Notes: generated by a model from the letters alone, not told the origin. A stretch of 64,000 bases of DNA from Streptomyces deccanensis (GCF_022385335.1 NZ_CP092431.1:3720001-3784000), one strand, 5' to 3'. Positions 16,254-24,194 are shown, numbered from the stretch's first letter. Translations and numbers: made by a program.

Positions 16254-16994
16254 CTATCGGCGCGGCTCGGGCAGGAGGCGGGGGGTGAGCCGTTCCTCCA
16301 CCGCCGTGTCGCCCTCGCGCCGGACTATGTACGCCCCCTTGTCCGGGAGTTCGGCGACCGCCTCCACCAGGCGTGTGCCCCGGTAGACGAGCCCGACCCC
16401 GTCGTCCGTGCAGTGCGTCTCCGGGAGCGTGCCGTCGGCGACGAGGCTGTGGACGAGGGGGCGGCGGCCCGCGTCGCTGTCGTAGTGGACGCCGTTGCCG
16501 TACGGGAGGTACGCCAACGCGTCCGTCACCGGGCGGAGTCGGGGGCCGAAGGAGTCCGTGGTCCCGCCCTGGAACCAGCAGATGGAGCCCGCGCTGACGC
16601 CGCTCAGGACGACGCCGGACGCCCAGGCGCGGCGCAGTATGCCGTCGAGGCCGTGGACGCGCCAGACGGCGAGCAGGTTGGCGACCGAGCCGCCCATGAC
16701 CCAGACGACGTCCTGGGCGAGGACGGCCGACTCGATGTCCTCGATGTTGGGCATCGGGAAGAGCGCGAGCGGGGTCAGGTCGAAGCCCGCGACCCGGGCC
16801 GCCTCGCTCATGCGCGCGGTCATGTGCTCGGAGTCGCCGATCGCCGTACCGATGTACATGACCCTCGGCCGCCGCCCGTTCACCCCCGACAGCTCCACGG
16901 CGTGGTGCACGAGCGAATGGAAGGTCACCCGGGTGCGGTCACCGATGCGGTGGCCGCCCGAGGTCGCGACGATGGTGGGCTCGGAGGCGGTCAT
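16254..16994 (-). CDS. peptidase S51 family (dipeptidase E / cyanophycinase-like)
   Basis: 246 residues from ATG 16994, overlapping the aroA-like stop by ATGA. Family signs: TIVATSGGH at the start, VMYIGTA, DVVWVMGGSVANLLAVW (oxyanion-hole strand) and the nucleophile elbow LSGVSAGSICW, with Ser134 in GVSAGS. Catalytic His is probably in the PETHCTDDG region. S51 enzymes cleave Asp-X dipeptides or cyanophycin. Its translational coupling to an EPSP-synthase-like gene is unusual and suggests a shared small-molecule pathway rather than general peptide turnover. Confidence 0.75.
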   Translation of the reverse strand: MTASEPTIVATSGGHRIGDRTRVTFHSLVHHAVELSGVNGRRPRVMYIGTAIGDSEHMTARMSEAARVAGFDLTPLALFPMPNIEDIESAVLAQDVVWVMGGSVANLLAVWRVHGLDGILRRAWASGVVLSGVSAGSICWFQGGTTDSFGPRLRPVTDALAYLPYGNGVHYDSDAGRRPLVHSLVADGTLPETHCTDDGVGLVYRGTRLVEAVAELPDKGAYIVRREGDTAVEERLTPRLLPEPRR

Positions 16995-18235
16995 GCTCCG
17001 GAGGGTAGCGGGAGTGCTTCGAAGGCCTCGTGGAAGGCCGGGAACGTCTTGCGGACGCACCCCGGGTCGTCGAAGGTGATGCCGGGCGTGCGGAGGCCGG
17101 TCACGGCGAAGGACATGACGATGCGGTGGTCGCCGTGGGTCCTGATCTCCGCGCCTCGGGGGGTGCCGGGGTGGATCTCGATCCAGTCGGCGCCGGTCGT
17201 CACCTCCACGCCCAGGCGGCGGAGGTTCTCCGCGCAGGCCTCCAGGCGGTCGCACTCCTTCACCCGGGTGTTGGCCACGTCCTCGATCCGCACCGGCCCC
17301 GAGGCGAACGGGGCGATCGCGGCGAGGGTCGGCATGGTGTCGGAGATGTCCCGCATGTTGACGGTGACACCGCGCAGTTCGCCGGTGCCGGTCACCGTCG
17401 TGCGGTCGTCGCCCACCTCCACCCGCGCGCCCATCCGCCGCAGCACCTCCACGAAGCCCAGGTCGCCCTGGAGCGCGCCCGCGCCGAGACCCGGCACGGT
17501 CACCTCGCCGCCGGTGAGGGCGGCGGCCGCGAAGAAGTAACTGGCGGTGGAGGCGTCGGGTTCGATCGGGTACGTGGTCGCCCGGTAGCCGCCCGGCGGG
17601 ACGACGTACGTGTCGCCCTCCCGGCCGACCTCCACCCCGAACGCCCGCATCATCGCGATCGTGATCTCCACGTACGGCACGGAGACCAGGTCGGTGACGG
17701 TGACACGGAGGCCGGTGCGGGTGAGCGGGCCGAGCAGGAGCAGCGCGGTCAGGTACTGGGAGGACTGGCCGGCGTCCAGCACGACCTCGCCGCCGTGGAC
17801 GCCGTTCGCGGTGACCGTGAGCGGGTGGTGGCCCTCCGCCTCCTCGTGGCGCAGGTCCACGCCGAGGTCGCGCAGGGCGCGGGTGAGCGGGAGGAGGGGG
17901 CGGCGGCGCATCTGGGGGGAGGCGTCGAAGCGGTACGTGCCGTGGCCGGCGGCGGCGAGGGTCGGCAGGAAGCGGGCGGTGGTGGCGCCGTCCCTGCAGT
18001 AGACGTCGGCCTCCTTGACGGCGGGGCCCTGGGGGCGGCCGTCGACCTGCCAGGTGTCCGGGGTGCGGCCGACGCGGTAGCCGAGGCGGGCGAGGCCCTC
18101 CGCGAAGCCCTCCGTGTCGTCGGACCTGAGGGGGCGTACGAGGGTGGTGACTCCGTCGGCGGCCGCGGCGAGGAAGAGGGCGCGGGCGGTGAGGGACTTG
18201 GAACCGGGGATGTCGACGGTGGGCATGCGGGTCAT
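16991..18235 (-). CDS. aroA: 3-phosphoshikimate 1-carboxyvinyltransferase (EPSP synthase) family
   Basis: 414 residues from ATG 18235. Full-length EPSP synthase fold with DIPGSKSLTARALFLAAA at residues 8-25, ATTARFLPTLAA, SPQMRRRPLLPL, DAGQSSQYLTALLL, VPYVEITIAMMRAFG, PDASTASYFFAAA, the catalytic Asp in DISDTMPTLAA, RVKECDRLEA and HGDHRIVMSF. In the first motif the usual GSKSxTNR is GSKSLTAR, so an otherwise near-invariant Asn is replaced. The reaction in the family joins PEP to shikimate-3-phosphate. Pairing with an S51 peptidase and absence of other aro genes suggest a paralogue with a specialised role, not necessarily the housekeeping AroA. Confidence 0.75.
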   Translation of the reverse strand: MTRMPTVDIPGSKSLTARALFLAAAADGVTTLVRPLRSDDTEGFAEGLARLGYRVGRTPDTWQVDGRPQGPAVKEADVYCRDGATTARFLPTLAAAGHGTYRFDASPQMRRRPLLPLTRALRDLGVDLRHEEAEGHHPLTVTANGVHGGEVVLDAGQSSQYLTALLLLGPLTRTGLRVTVTDLVSVPYVEITIAMMRAFGVEVGREGDTYVVPPGGYRATTYPIEPDASTASYFFAAAALTGGEVTVPGLGAGALQGDLGFVEVLRRMGARVEVGDDRTTVTGTGELRGVTVNMRDISDTMPTLAAIAPFASGPVRIEDVANTRVKECDRLEACAENLRRLGVEVTTGADWIEIHPGTPRGAEIRTHGDHRIVMSFAVTGLRTPGITFDDPGCVRKTFPAFHEAFEALPLPSGA

Positions 18236-18308
18236 GGTGAACCGTGGGGTGGGGTTGGTGCGGATGTGTCCGGGTCGTGGGACGGGGGTGGGGGCCGGGG
18301 CGCCTAAT

Positions 18309-18526
18309 AGCTCGGGGGTTCGGGTTCGTCGGCGAGTGCGGGCGCGTGGGGGCTGGTCGCGCAGTTCCCCGCGCCCCTGAAAAGCCGGGGCTGCGCCCCG
18401 TGCTTTTCACCGCCGCAGCCCCGCCGCTTTCCAGGCCCGCAGGGCCTGGGCTTTTAGGGGCGCGGGGAACTGCGCGAGCAACCACGAATCACCCGCACCC
18501 GCCAACGAACCGGCACCCCCCGAGCT
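18309..18526. repeat. large inverted-repeat element, copy A
   Basis: About 218 bp with imperfect ~70-bp arms. It begins AGCTCGGGGG and ends CCCCCCGAGCT. The best conserved part of each arm is GCGCAGTTCCCCGCGCCCCT and its complement AGGGGCGCGGGGAACTGCGC, around an inner palindromic AAAAGC...GCTTTT core rich in CCGGGG/CCCCGG blocks. It fills the gap between the divergent aroA-like and GH3 genes. Confidence 0.8.
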
Positions 18527-18710
18527 CCCAGGCGCCCCACCCACCCCACCCGTACCGAATTCAGGAAACCCGCCCCTCCCCGGGAACCCGAACCCACCCC
18601 GCCCCGTCCAACCCGCATGCCGCCGGATGAGTCTCCGCAGTGCGGTGTCGGCCTCGCTGCTGGCTGCGATCGCTGACCTACCCTCTCCGCCGCCTGCGGC
18701 CGGCCGCACG

Positions 18711-18749
18711 CCGTCACCGGCGCGCCCCCCTCCACAGCGCCGGTGACGG
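18711..18749. terminator. hairpin in the aroA-GH3 gap
   Basis: CCGTCACCGGCG (18711-18722) pairs perfectly with CGCCGGTGACGG (18738-18749) across a C-rich 15-base loop. It may insulate the GH3 promoter from transcription through the repeat element. The remainder of the 18236-18858 gap shows no gene. Confidence 0.45.
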
Positions 18750-18793
18750 CCCCTCAGCACCCCTGCACCCGCGTCGCGTTCCCTTGACCGGAA

Positions 18794-18830
18794 GAAACTT
18801 CCCGGATAATCGTGACACCTTGGAAGTTTC
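18794..18830 (+). promoter_or_regulatory. inverted repeat at the GH3 promoter
   Basis: GAAACTTCC (18794-18802) and GGAAGTTTC (18822-18830) form a perfect 9-bp inverted repeat with a 19-base spacer. The first arm is itself part of GGAAG-AAA-CTTCC. A TTGACC at 18784 may be a -35 box. The site ends 12 bases before the GGAAGGAG ribosome binding site, fitting a sugar-responsive repressor operator. Confidence 0.45.
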
Positions 18831-18858
18831 CTTCAGTCCTCCGGAAGGAGCGACGCAC

Positions 18859-20664
18859 GTGCCCACCAGACGTACCGTTCTCGCCGCCACCGCAGGCGTC
18901 ACCTCGGCCCTGGCCCTCGGCACCGACGCCCAGGCCGGCCCCCACCCCCACGACGACAAGAGGCTCCGCGCCCTCGTCGCGCGCATGAGCCTCGAGGAGA
19001 AGGTCGGCCAGCTCTTCGTGATGCGGGTCTACGGGCACTCGGCGACCGCCCCGGACCAGGCCGACATCGACGCCAACCTCCAGGAGCTGGGCGTCCGCAC
19101 GGCCGCCGAGCTGCTGGAGAGGTACCGCGTCGGCGGGATCATCTACTTCTCCTGGGCGCACAACACCCGCGACCCGCACCAGATCGCCGCCCTCTCCAAC
19201 GGCATCCAGCGGGCCTCCCTCGCCCTCCCCCGGGGCCTGCCCGTCCTCGTCTCCACCGACCAGGAACACGGCATCGTGGCCCGCGTCGGCAAGCCCGCCA
19301 CCCTGCTGCCGGGCGCGATGGCCCTCGGCGCGGGCGGCTCCCGCGCGGACGCCCGCGAGGCCGCCCGCGTCGGCGGAGCCGAACTGCGGGCGATCGGCGT
19401 CCGCCAGGACTACGCCCCCGTCGCCGACGTGAACGTCAACCCGGCCAACCCCGTCATCGGCGTACGCTCCTTCGGCGCCGCCCCGGACGCGGTCGCGGGG
19501 CTGGTCGCCGCGCAGGTGAAGGGGTACCAGGGGGCCGGGGTCGCGGCGACCGCCAAGCACTTCCCGGGCCACGGGGACACGGCCGTCGACAGTCACTACG
19601 GCTTCCCGGTCATCGAGCACACCCGGGAGCAGTGGACCGCCCTGGACGCCCCGCCGTTCCGCGCCGCGATCCGCGCAGGCATCGACTCGATCATGACCGC
19701 GCACATCATGGTCCCCGCGCTGGACCCCTCCGGCGACCCGGCCACCCTCTCCCGCCCGATCCTCACCGGCATCCTGCGCGAACAGCTCGGCTACGACGGG
19801 GTCGTGGTCACCGACTCGCTCGGCATGCAGGGCGTGCGGGAGAAGTACGGGGACGACCAGGTGCCGGTGCTGGCGCTGAAGGCGGGCGTGGACCAGCTCC
19901 TCAACCCGCCCTCGATCGACGTGGCGTGGAACGCGGTCCTCGCCGCCGTGCGCTCCGGCGAACTGACCGAGGCGCGGCTCGACGAGTCGATCCTGAGGAT
20001 CCTGCGGCTCAAGGCGAAGCTCGGACTGTTCGAGCGGCCGTACGTCAGTGACGCCGGTGTCGACCGGGTCGTGGGGATCCGGCGGCATCTGGAGACCGCC
20101 GACCGGATCGCCGAACGGACCACCACCCTCCTGGTCAACGAGGGTTCGCTGCTGCCGCTGTCCCGGCGCACGCACCGGAACGTGCTGGTGGTGGGCGCCG
20201 ACCCGGCCTCCCCGTCGGGCACCACGGGACCGCCGACGGCCGTCCTCGCCGCCGAACTCGCCTCCCTGGGCTTCACGGCCACCAGCCTGTCGACCGGTAC
20301 GGCACCCACCGAGGCCCTCGTCGAACAGGCCGTGGCGGCGGCCCGGGGCAAGGACGCGGTGGTCGTGGCGACGTACAACGTGACGGCGGACAGCACCCAG
20401 CGGACCCTGGTCGCGCGACTGCTCGCCACCGGGGTGCCGGTCGTGGCCGTCGCGATCCGCAACCCGTACGACGTGGCCCAACTCACCCGGGTGAAGGGCT
20501 ACTTGGCCGCGTACTCCTGGACGGACGTCGAGGTGCGGGCGGCGGCCCGGGTCCTGGCCGGGCGGGTGGCACCGCGCGGGAAGCTGCCGGTGCCGGTGCA
20601 GCGGGCCGACGAACCGGCGAAGACGCTGTACCCGATCGGGCACGGCCTGACGTACGGACCCTGA
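18859..20664 (+). CDS. secreted glycoside hydrolase family 3 (beta-N-acetylhexosaminidase type)
   Basis: 601 residues from GTG 18859, nine bases after GGAAGGAG. The N-terminus MPTRRTVLAATAGVTSALALG...AQA is a twin-arginine type signal peptide. The GH3 barrel is at ~residues 35-370, with KHFPGHGDTAVDSHYG (the NagZ-type signature carrying the substrate-binding Lys-His and the catalytic His/Asp pair) and the nucleophile Asp in VVVTDSLGMQGV. The C-terminal alpha/beta sandwich domain (~410-600) is present. The KHFPGHGDT motif favours N-acetylglucosaminidase activity, on chitin-type or cell-wall fragments. Confidence 0.85.
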   Translation: MPTRRTVLAATAGVTSALALGTDAQAGPHPHDDKRLRALVARMSLEEKVGQLFVMRVYGHSATAPDQADIDANLQELGVRTAAELLERYRVGGIIYFSWAHNTRDPHQIAALSNGIQRASLALPRGLPVLVSTDQEHGIVARVGKPATLLPGAMALGAGGSRADAREAARVGGAELRAIGVRQDYAPVADVNVNPANPVIGVRSFGAAPDAVAGLVAAQVKGYQGAGVAATAKHFPGHGDTAVDSHYGFPVIEHTREQWTALDAPPFRAAIRAGIDSIMTAHIMVPALDPSGDPATLSRPILTGILREQLGYDGVVVTDSLGMQGVREKYGDDQVPVLALKAGVDQLLNPPSIDVAWNAVLAAVRSGELTEARLDESILRILRLKAKLGLFERPYVSDAGVDRVVGIRRHLETADRIAERTTTLLVNEGSLLPLSRRTHRNVLVVGADPASPSGTTGPPTAVLAAELASLGFTATSLSTGTAPTEALVEQAVAAARGKDAVVVATYNVTADSTQRTLVARLLATGVPVVAVAIRNPYDVAQLTRVKGYLAAYSWTDVEVRAAARVLAGRVAPRGKLPVPVQRADEPAKTLYPIGHGLTYGP

Positions 20665-20676
20665 CGCGCGCCACCC

Positions 20677-20728
20677 GTGTACGGCACTGGTGTACGGGAC
20701 CGGCGTACGGCACCGGCATACGGCCCTG
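20677..20728 (+). repeat. four tandem 13-bp units
   Basis: Units at 20677, 20690, 20703 and 20716 share the pattern GYRTACGGSAMYG (first unit GTGTACGGCACTG). They follow the GH3 stop directly. Further degenerate TACGG units extend to about 20765. Probably slippage-derived; no gene in this gap. Confidence 0.6.
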
Positions 20729-20877
20729 ACCTGCGGACCCCGGCGTAAGGCCGCTGACGTACGGGGCCTACGTCGCACTCCTCGCGCACCACCCCCAACA
20801 GGCGCAAAGCGCACGGTATGTCTGGCGTGGCCCTCGACGTGGGGTCACGCTGGACGGGGGTTCATCGGGGGGTGGCC

Positions 20878-21543
20878 ATGCGCGGGGTGTGTCTCGTTCG
20901 ACAGGTGTGCACAGGGGTGCTCCTGGCTGCCGTCGTGCTCGCCGTGGCGGCGCTCTCCGGGTGCCAGGCCTGGTCGGGCGGGGTCGGCGAGGGGGCGGAG
21001 GAGCGGGCGGCCGCGACCACGACCGGCACCCCGACCCGGCCGACCGGGTACGGGACGGTGTTCCTCGGGGTCGACGAGTGCAGTTCGTTCGGGACGACCA
21101 GCTTCACCGAGGTGCCCTGTGCGAGCGAGCGGGCGGCCGCCCGGGTCGTGGCCCGACACGAGGGCCGGGTCGGACAGGGGCCGCTGTGTCCGCCGACCAC
21201 CGACTTCGTCCTGCACATCAGCGAGTCCACCGACGAACGGGACGGCTACGACGAGGACGGCGACGGTTCCGTACCGCAGGGCTACGCCTGCATGCGGGGG
21301 CTCCAGCCGCCGCACCCGGGTGACCCCGGCGGCGGTGGCGGCCCCCGCACCATCGTCGGCGACTGCGTCTACGGCGCCGGCCGGGGCGAGGTCCGCGAGA
21401 CCGCCTGCGACGGCGGCGGCAAGAACGCCCCCGAGTACGAGGTGACGACGGCCGTCGACAGCGAGGCACAGTGTCCGGCCGGCACCGATCTGTACGTGCG
21501 GCTGGGCGGCAGCCGGCCGGTGGGGTGCGCGGTACCCGTGTGA
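20878..21543 (+). CDS. putative lipoprotein of unknown function
   Basis: 221 residues from ATG 20878, chosen because it gives a compact lipoprotein signal: MRGVCLVRQVCTGVLLAAVVLAVAALSGC with lipobox ALSGC. A longer start at 20818 is possible. The mature part is Thr-rich near the membrane, then contains regularly spaced Cys pairs (DECSSFG, VPCASER, PLCPPTT, YACMRG, GDCVYG, TACDGG, AQCPAG, VGCAVP). This suggests a small disulfide-stabilised extracellular domain. No family recognised. A strong terminator follows. Confidence 0.65.
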   Translation: MRGVCLVRQVCTGVLLAAVVLAVAALSGCQAWSGGVGEGAEERAAATTTGTPTRPTGYGTVFLGVDECSSFGTTSFTEVPCASERAAARVVARHEGRVGQGPLCPPTTDFVLHISESTDERDGYDEDGDGSVPQGYACMRGLQPPHPGDPGGGGGPRTIVGDCVYGAGRGEVRETACDGGGKNAPEYEVTTAVDSEAQCPAGTDLYVRLGGSRPVGCAVPV

Positions 21544-21550
21544 CAGGAGT

Positions 21551-21586
21551 CGAGCCCCGGGCCGCTGGTCGGCGGCCCGGGGCTCG
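21551..21586 (+). terminator. hairpin terminator after the lipoprotein gene
   Basis: Perfect 15-bp stem CGAGCCCCGGGCCGC / GCGGCCCGGGGCTCG with a 6-base loop, eight bases beyond the stop codon. Confidence 0.8.
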
Positions 21587-21639
21587 GCTTCTGTGCTGCT
21601 GTCTGCTGTGCTGTTGTGCTGCTCTGACGCTCAGGCGTC

Positions 21640-21771
21640 CTACGGCCGCAGCGCGGGCTCCCGCTCGACGTCACGCTTGTCGAGCTTGGAGTCGAACTTC
21701 GCCAGCGGCTTCGCCTTGCTCGGGTCCTGCTGGACGGCGGCCGGGGCGACGCCCGCCCACTTCAGGATCCG
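21640..21771 (-). pseudogene. 3' end of an S28-type tripeptidyl aminopeptidase gene (remnant)
   Basis: On the minus strand, codons from 21771 down to TAG at 21642-21640 read RILKWAGVAPAAVQQDPSKA, then KPLAKFDSKLDKRDVEREPALRP. From memory this is the characteristic C-terminus of the secreted S28 serine peptidases (tripeptidyl aminopeptidases) of Streptomyces. Upstream of 21772 homology stops abruptly and the DNA becomes less GC-rich. The matching 5' end of the same kind of gene is found 2.4 kb away on the same strand (24195-24356). The central ~400 codons, including the catalytic triad, are absent. Confidence 0.65.
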
Positions 21772-21835
21772 TTGTTCCGCTCGCCGCAGGCATCCCGACC
21801 ACCTCAACTGCGAGAGGCCACTTCAGGAGCAGTTA

Positions 21836-21991
21836 ATGGACAACGAGATACAGCTGATTGGCGACGGTGACGGACTGGCAGTCATCGCGAACGCTACGGG
21901 CGCCGAACTTTTCCTCGTTTCGGAGGGACCGTCATCAATGGACCGTGAACCAAAAAGACCCAGTGACCCATCCAGATATTTCTCGTCCTGA
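21836..21991 (+). CDS. short ORF resembling a truncated N-terminus of a larger Streptomyces protein
   Basis: 51 residues from ATG 21836, six bases after AGGAG. The first ~30 residues (MDNEIQLIGDGDGLAVIANA then TGAELFLVSEG) resemble, as I recall them, N-termini of larger Streptomyces proteins of unknown function that continue for several hundred residues. The end (PSSMDREPKRPSDPSRYFSS) looks like out-of-frame read-through. It is therefore probably a broken gene at the edge of the island rather than a true peptide, but the good ribosome binding site means the short product could still be made. Confidence 0.4.
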   Translation: MDNEIQLIGDGDGLAVIANATGAELFLVSEGPSSMDREPKRPSDPSRYFSS

Positions 21992-22324
21992 GGGTTTAAG
22001 GAATAGGTTCAGAATGCCCGGCGGCAGCTTTTTTATTTCTTCGTCGGCGGATGACAGAGCGCGGAGGTAGACGGGTTGATGAACACCTCGGCGCTGCCCC
22101 GCCCAGTCCATTGACCTTGCAGTGCGGACTTGCGCCAGAAGTTCCGATGCTTCTTTACTGGCAGGCCTGTGGGTACTGAGACTCATCAGGCGACGACGTT
22201 TGGATACTGCATGTCGAGATACACCGCAATGTCCATCGATCTCGATGCCCACGAGTCCGCGGTCGAAGAGTTCCGCAAGTCCGATGCGTTCGGAAGGGAT
22301 TGCTACTTTGAGTGCGATCGTCTG

Positions 22325-22355
22325 GCAGAAGCGTCAATCAAATTGACGCTTCTGC
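22325..22355. terminator. perfect hairpin inside the island
   Basis: GCAGAAGCGTCAAT (22325-22338), loop CAA, ATTGACGCTTCTGC (22342-22355). A 14-bp perfect stem, terminator-like. It marks the end of some former transcription unit on either strand. Confidence 0.55.
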
Positions 22356-22513
22356 TGTGCTCTACGGCGACCTGCCACGTGATTGCCCCCACGGGCGATA
22401 AGGGAACGGCAGTGTCATGAGAATCGCCTACGAAAGTCGGCCGAACTCCGCCTAGATGGAATTCCCAAGAAGAGGTCAGCTGCAGCTGCGATGTCTGGGC
22501 AGAGGCGACACAT

Positions 22514-22556
22514 GCGAGACTCCGCTGGGACCGAATGGTGCCCGGCGGAGTCTCGC
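22514..22556 (-). terminator. hairpin terminator of the two-gene secreted-protein operon
   Basis: GCGAGACTCCGC (22514-22525) pairs with GCGGAGTCTCGC (22545-22556), a perfect 12-bp stem with a 19-base loop. It begins nine bases beyond the stop codon at 22565 of the minus-strand gene. Confidence 0.7.
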
Positions 22557-22564
22557 AGGGTTTC

Positions 22565-22966
22565 TCAGGGGATAACCGGAGTGTCGTAGGTGACGTCCAC
22601 TTCCTCGTCTATGAACCCCTCACTGTCGGTTGTCACGGTGTGTTCGTCACCGACATCGGTGGGCGGTGGCTCGACGGGGCACCGCGCACAGTGAGGAATC
22701 GGCTCGTAGTCAGGGTCTGGCGTGATGGAGTCAACCGTGACCGGGTTGCCGGCAGAGTCCGTGAGGAGTTCGCCGTCGGGACCGACTACGGTCATCTCGC
22801 TCGGCATCAGACTCTCGTCAACCTGTCCGTTTTCGCTGACCCACTCGGGCTGTGGCGGAGGCGGAGGTATGTCAGATGCCGTGGCGGTCAGCGCTCCTGT
22901 CGCGAACAACGCTGAGGCCACCGCTGCGACGACGATTATGCGAGCTCTATTCATGACGTGATTCAT
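22565..22966 (-). CDS. small secreted protein, Pro/acid-rich
   Basis: 133 residues from ATG 22966 (a second ATG at 22954 is also usable). MNRARIIVVAAVASALFATGALTATA is a Sec signal peptide. The mature protein starts with a Pro run (DIPPPPPQPEWVSENG), is strongly acidic and contains one CARC pair (HCARCPVEPPP). No domain recognised. It follows the next gene by 12 bases and ends at a hairpin terminator, so both are one operon. Codon third positions are less GC-biased than in flanking genes, matching the island. Confidence 0.65.
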   Translation of the reverse strand: MNHVMNRARIIVVAAVASALFATGALTATASDIPPPPPQPEWVSENGQVDESLMPSEMTVVGPDGELLTDSAGNPVTVDSITPDPDYEPIPHCARCPVEPPPTDVGDEHTVTTDSEGFIDEEVDVTYDTPVIP

Positions 22967-22978
22967 CCCCCGCTGTGT

Positions 22979-23512
22979 TTACGGCTCGATGTAGTGAGAT
23001 CCGGACCAGATGCTGTACGCGCCGTGCCAGGATCCGGAGTAGTAAACCTTTGACCACGCCTTCGTGGCATAGTACCCTCCGCCGCACGGAGGATAAATCG
23101 GGTAGGTCTTAGAGGCCCTGAGCACGTTCGTCGTGGAGGTGTTGTACTTCCACCCGATCGAGCGGCACAAGCTCCAGCCGGACGAGGTCTTCTTGTAATA
23201 AGACCACTTCGTGGCGAGGTTTCCCGGCAGGCGATTCCAGCTCCAGATGCAAGTCGTCGGGATACCGTAGTCGTCCGAGGCGAGCCCTCTCGACTGTACG
23301 TATCCCCCGCCGTTGGCCCCGTGGGAGACCTCGGACCGCGTGTACAGACACTTCGAACTGTCCGTGTTCGACCACACTTCATCCGCCGCGTAAACGTAGT
23401 GGGCACTGGCGCTAGTGGCGGTGACAAACGTGAGCGCCAACGCTCCGGCCAGCGCCAGGAGCCCACGCACGAACCCCTGTCTCCATTGCGCCTGTCTCGT
23501 CTTTGTCTCCAA
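22979..23512 (-). CDS. small secreted protein, Trp/Tyr/Cys-rich
   Basis: About 177 residues if translation starts at TTG 23512, which follows the only good site (AAGGGGGGG). ATG 23569 would give 196 residues but lies upstream of that site. The segment FVRGLLALAGALALTFVTATSASA is a signal peptide. The mature region is full of aromatic residues and spaced Cys (KCLYTRSEVSHGANGGGY, TTCIWSW, SLCRSIGWKYNTSTTN, YPPCGGGYYATKAW). It resembles a Streptomyces secreted family of unknown function with an HYVY...SEISHG pattern. First gene of the operon with 22565-22966. Confidence 0.65.
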   Translation of the reverse strand: METKTRQAQWRQGFVRGLLALAGALALTFVTATSASAHYVYAADEVWSNTDSSKCLYTRSEVSHGANGGGYVQSRGLASDDYGIPTTCIWSWNRLPGNLATKWSYYKKTSSGWSLCRSIGWKYNTSTTNVLRASKTYPIYPPCGGGYYATKAWSKVYYSGSWHGAYSIWSGSHYIEP

Positions 23513-23601
23513 AACAACCCCCCCTTGTATCGGCCGGATGGTCGACACAGCATGGCATAACTCGCTCACTGAAGCGACAACTTAGGCCGAAATAAATTCA
23601 G

Positions 23602-23982
23602 TCAGCACAAGCGTTTACGGGCGGCCTCCTGGCGCAGGAACGCAAAAGCACCTTCATCCTGCCCCATTTGCGCAACAAAGGATTCTTTGTCACGCGGTGA
23701 GGTGCCTTTGCAGAAGTCCAACCGGTCGCCATCGATGAGCATGTCCAGGCCGCCCCGGTCCGCCGAGATCGCACTCGCCCTCCACTTACGGCCTGCCTTC
23801 GTGTCCGGGGCCTTCTCCAGGACGTCGTCCAGGTAGAAGACCTCCGCCTCACTCAGGGAGTCGACATCGATGCCGACGACGGTATGCGGGTAGGGGGTCG
23901 AAGTTGCGCCGCCTTCCGTTGGAACACACGCTGCGAGCGACACAAGAACTGCTATGAGGGCGGCTGCAGTGGGGTGTCTCAT
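23602..23982 (-). CDS. putative lipoprotein
   Basis: 126 residues from ATG 23982. MRHPTAAALIAVLVSLAAC is a lipoprotein signal with lipobox SLAAC. The mature part (GIDVDSLSEAEVFYLDDVLEKAPDTKAGRKW, then LDFCKGTSPRDKESFVAQ) is a mixed small domain with Cys residues near the C-terminus (KRLC end). No family recognised. It is part of the island between the two ends of the disrupted S28 peptidase gene, and is separated from the preceding secreted gene by about 90 bases. Confidence 0.65.
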   Translation of the reverse strand: MRHPTAAALIAVLVSLAACVPTEGGATSTPYPHTVVGIDVDSLSEAEVFYLDDVLEKAPDTKAGRKWRASAISADRGGLDMLIDGDRLDFCKGTSPRDKESFVAQMGQDEGAFAFLRQEAARKRLC

Positions 23983-24194
23983 GCGCGGACGATAGCAGCA
24001 GCACGTGCATCGGCCCGTCGCCCCCGGCAGCGGTGCCTACTGCCTTCCGGTAGGAATCAAGCTGAATAGGTGGACCGGAGTGGCCACCCGGCCGGCGCGC
24101 GGCCGGGATAGCGCCTCGCCGGGCTCTCCGTGACAGTTCGGTGCGGAGAAGCCAGCCTTGCCGCACTCCGGTCAGACCGCTTCCGAGCGCCCCG

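Larger units (their letters stand above)
21992..22564. other. 573-bp low-GC stretch without a confident gene
   Basis: GC content is visibly lower than in flanking DNA (for example a TTTTTTATTT run near 22030). Two antisense-overlapping open frames exist, 21935-22252 on the minus strand (105 codons) and 22130-22420 on the plus strand (96 codons, possible start 22211). Neither has a convincing ribosome binding site or recognisable domain, and the plus frame runs through a perfect hairpin (22325-22355). Best seen as decayed island DNA. Confidence 0.4.

Noticed and set aside
20677..20765. CRISPR-like short tandem repeats after the GH3 gene
   Set aside because: Units are 13 bp head-to-tail without spacers and no cas genes are present; simple tandem repeat.
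18754..20814. 686-codon minus-strand frame opposite the GH3 gene
   Set aside because: Antisense shadow; the plus strand encodes signal peptide and the KHFPGHGDT signature.
21935..22420. Two overlapping ORFs in the island (minus 21935-22252, plus 22130-22420)
   Set aside because: They oppose each other, lack ribosome binding sites and domains, and one runs through a terminator-like hairpin; kept only as a note on the gap.
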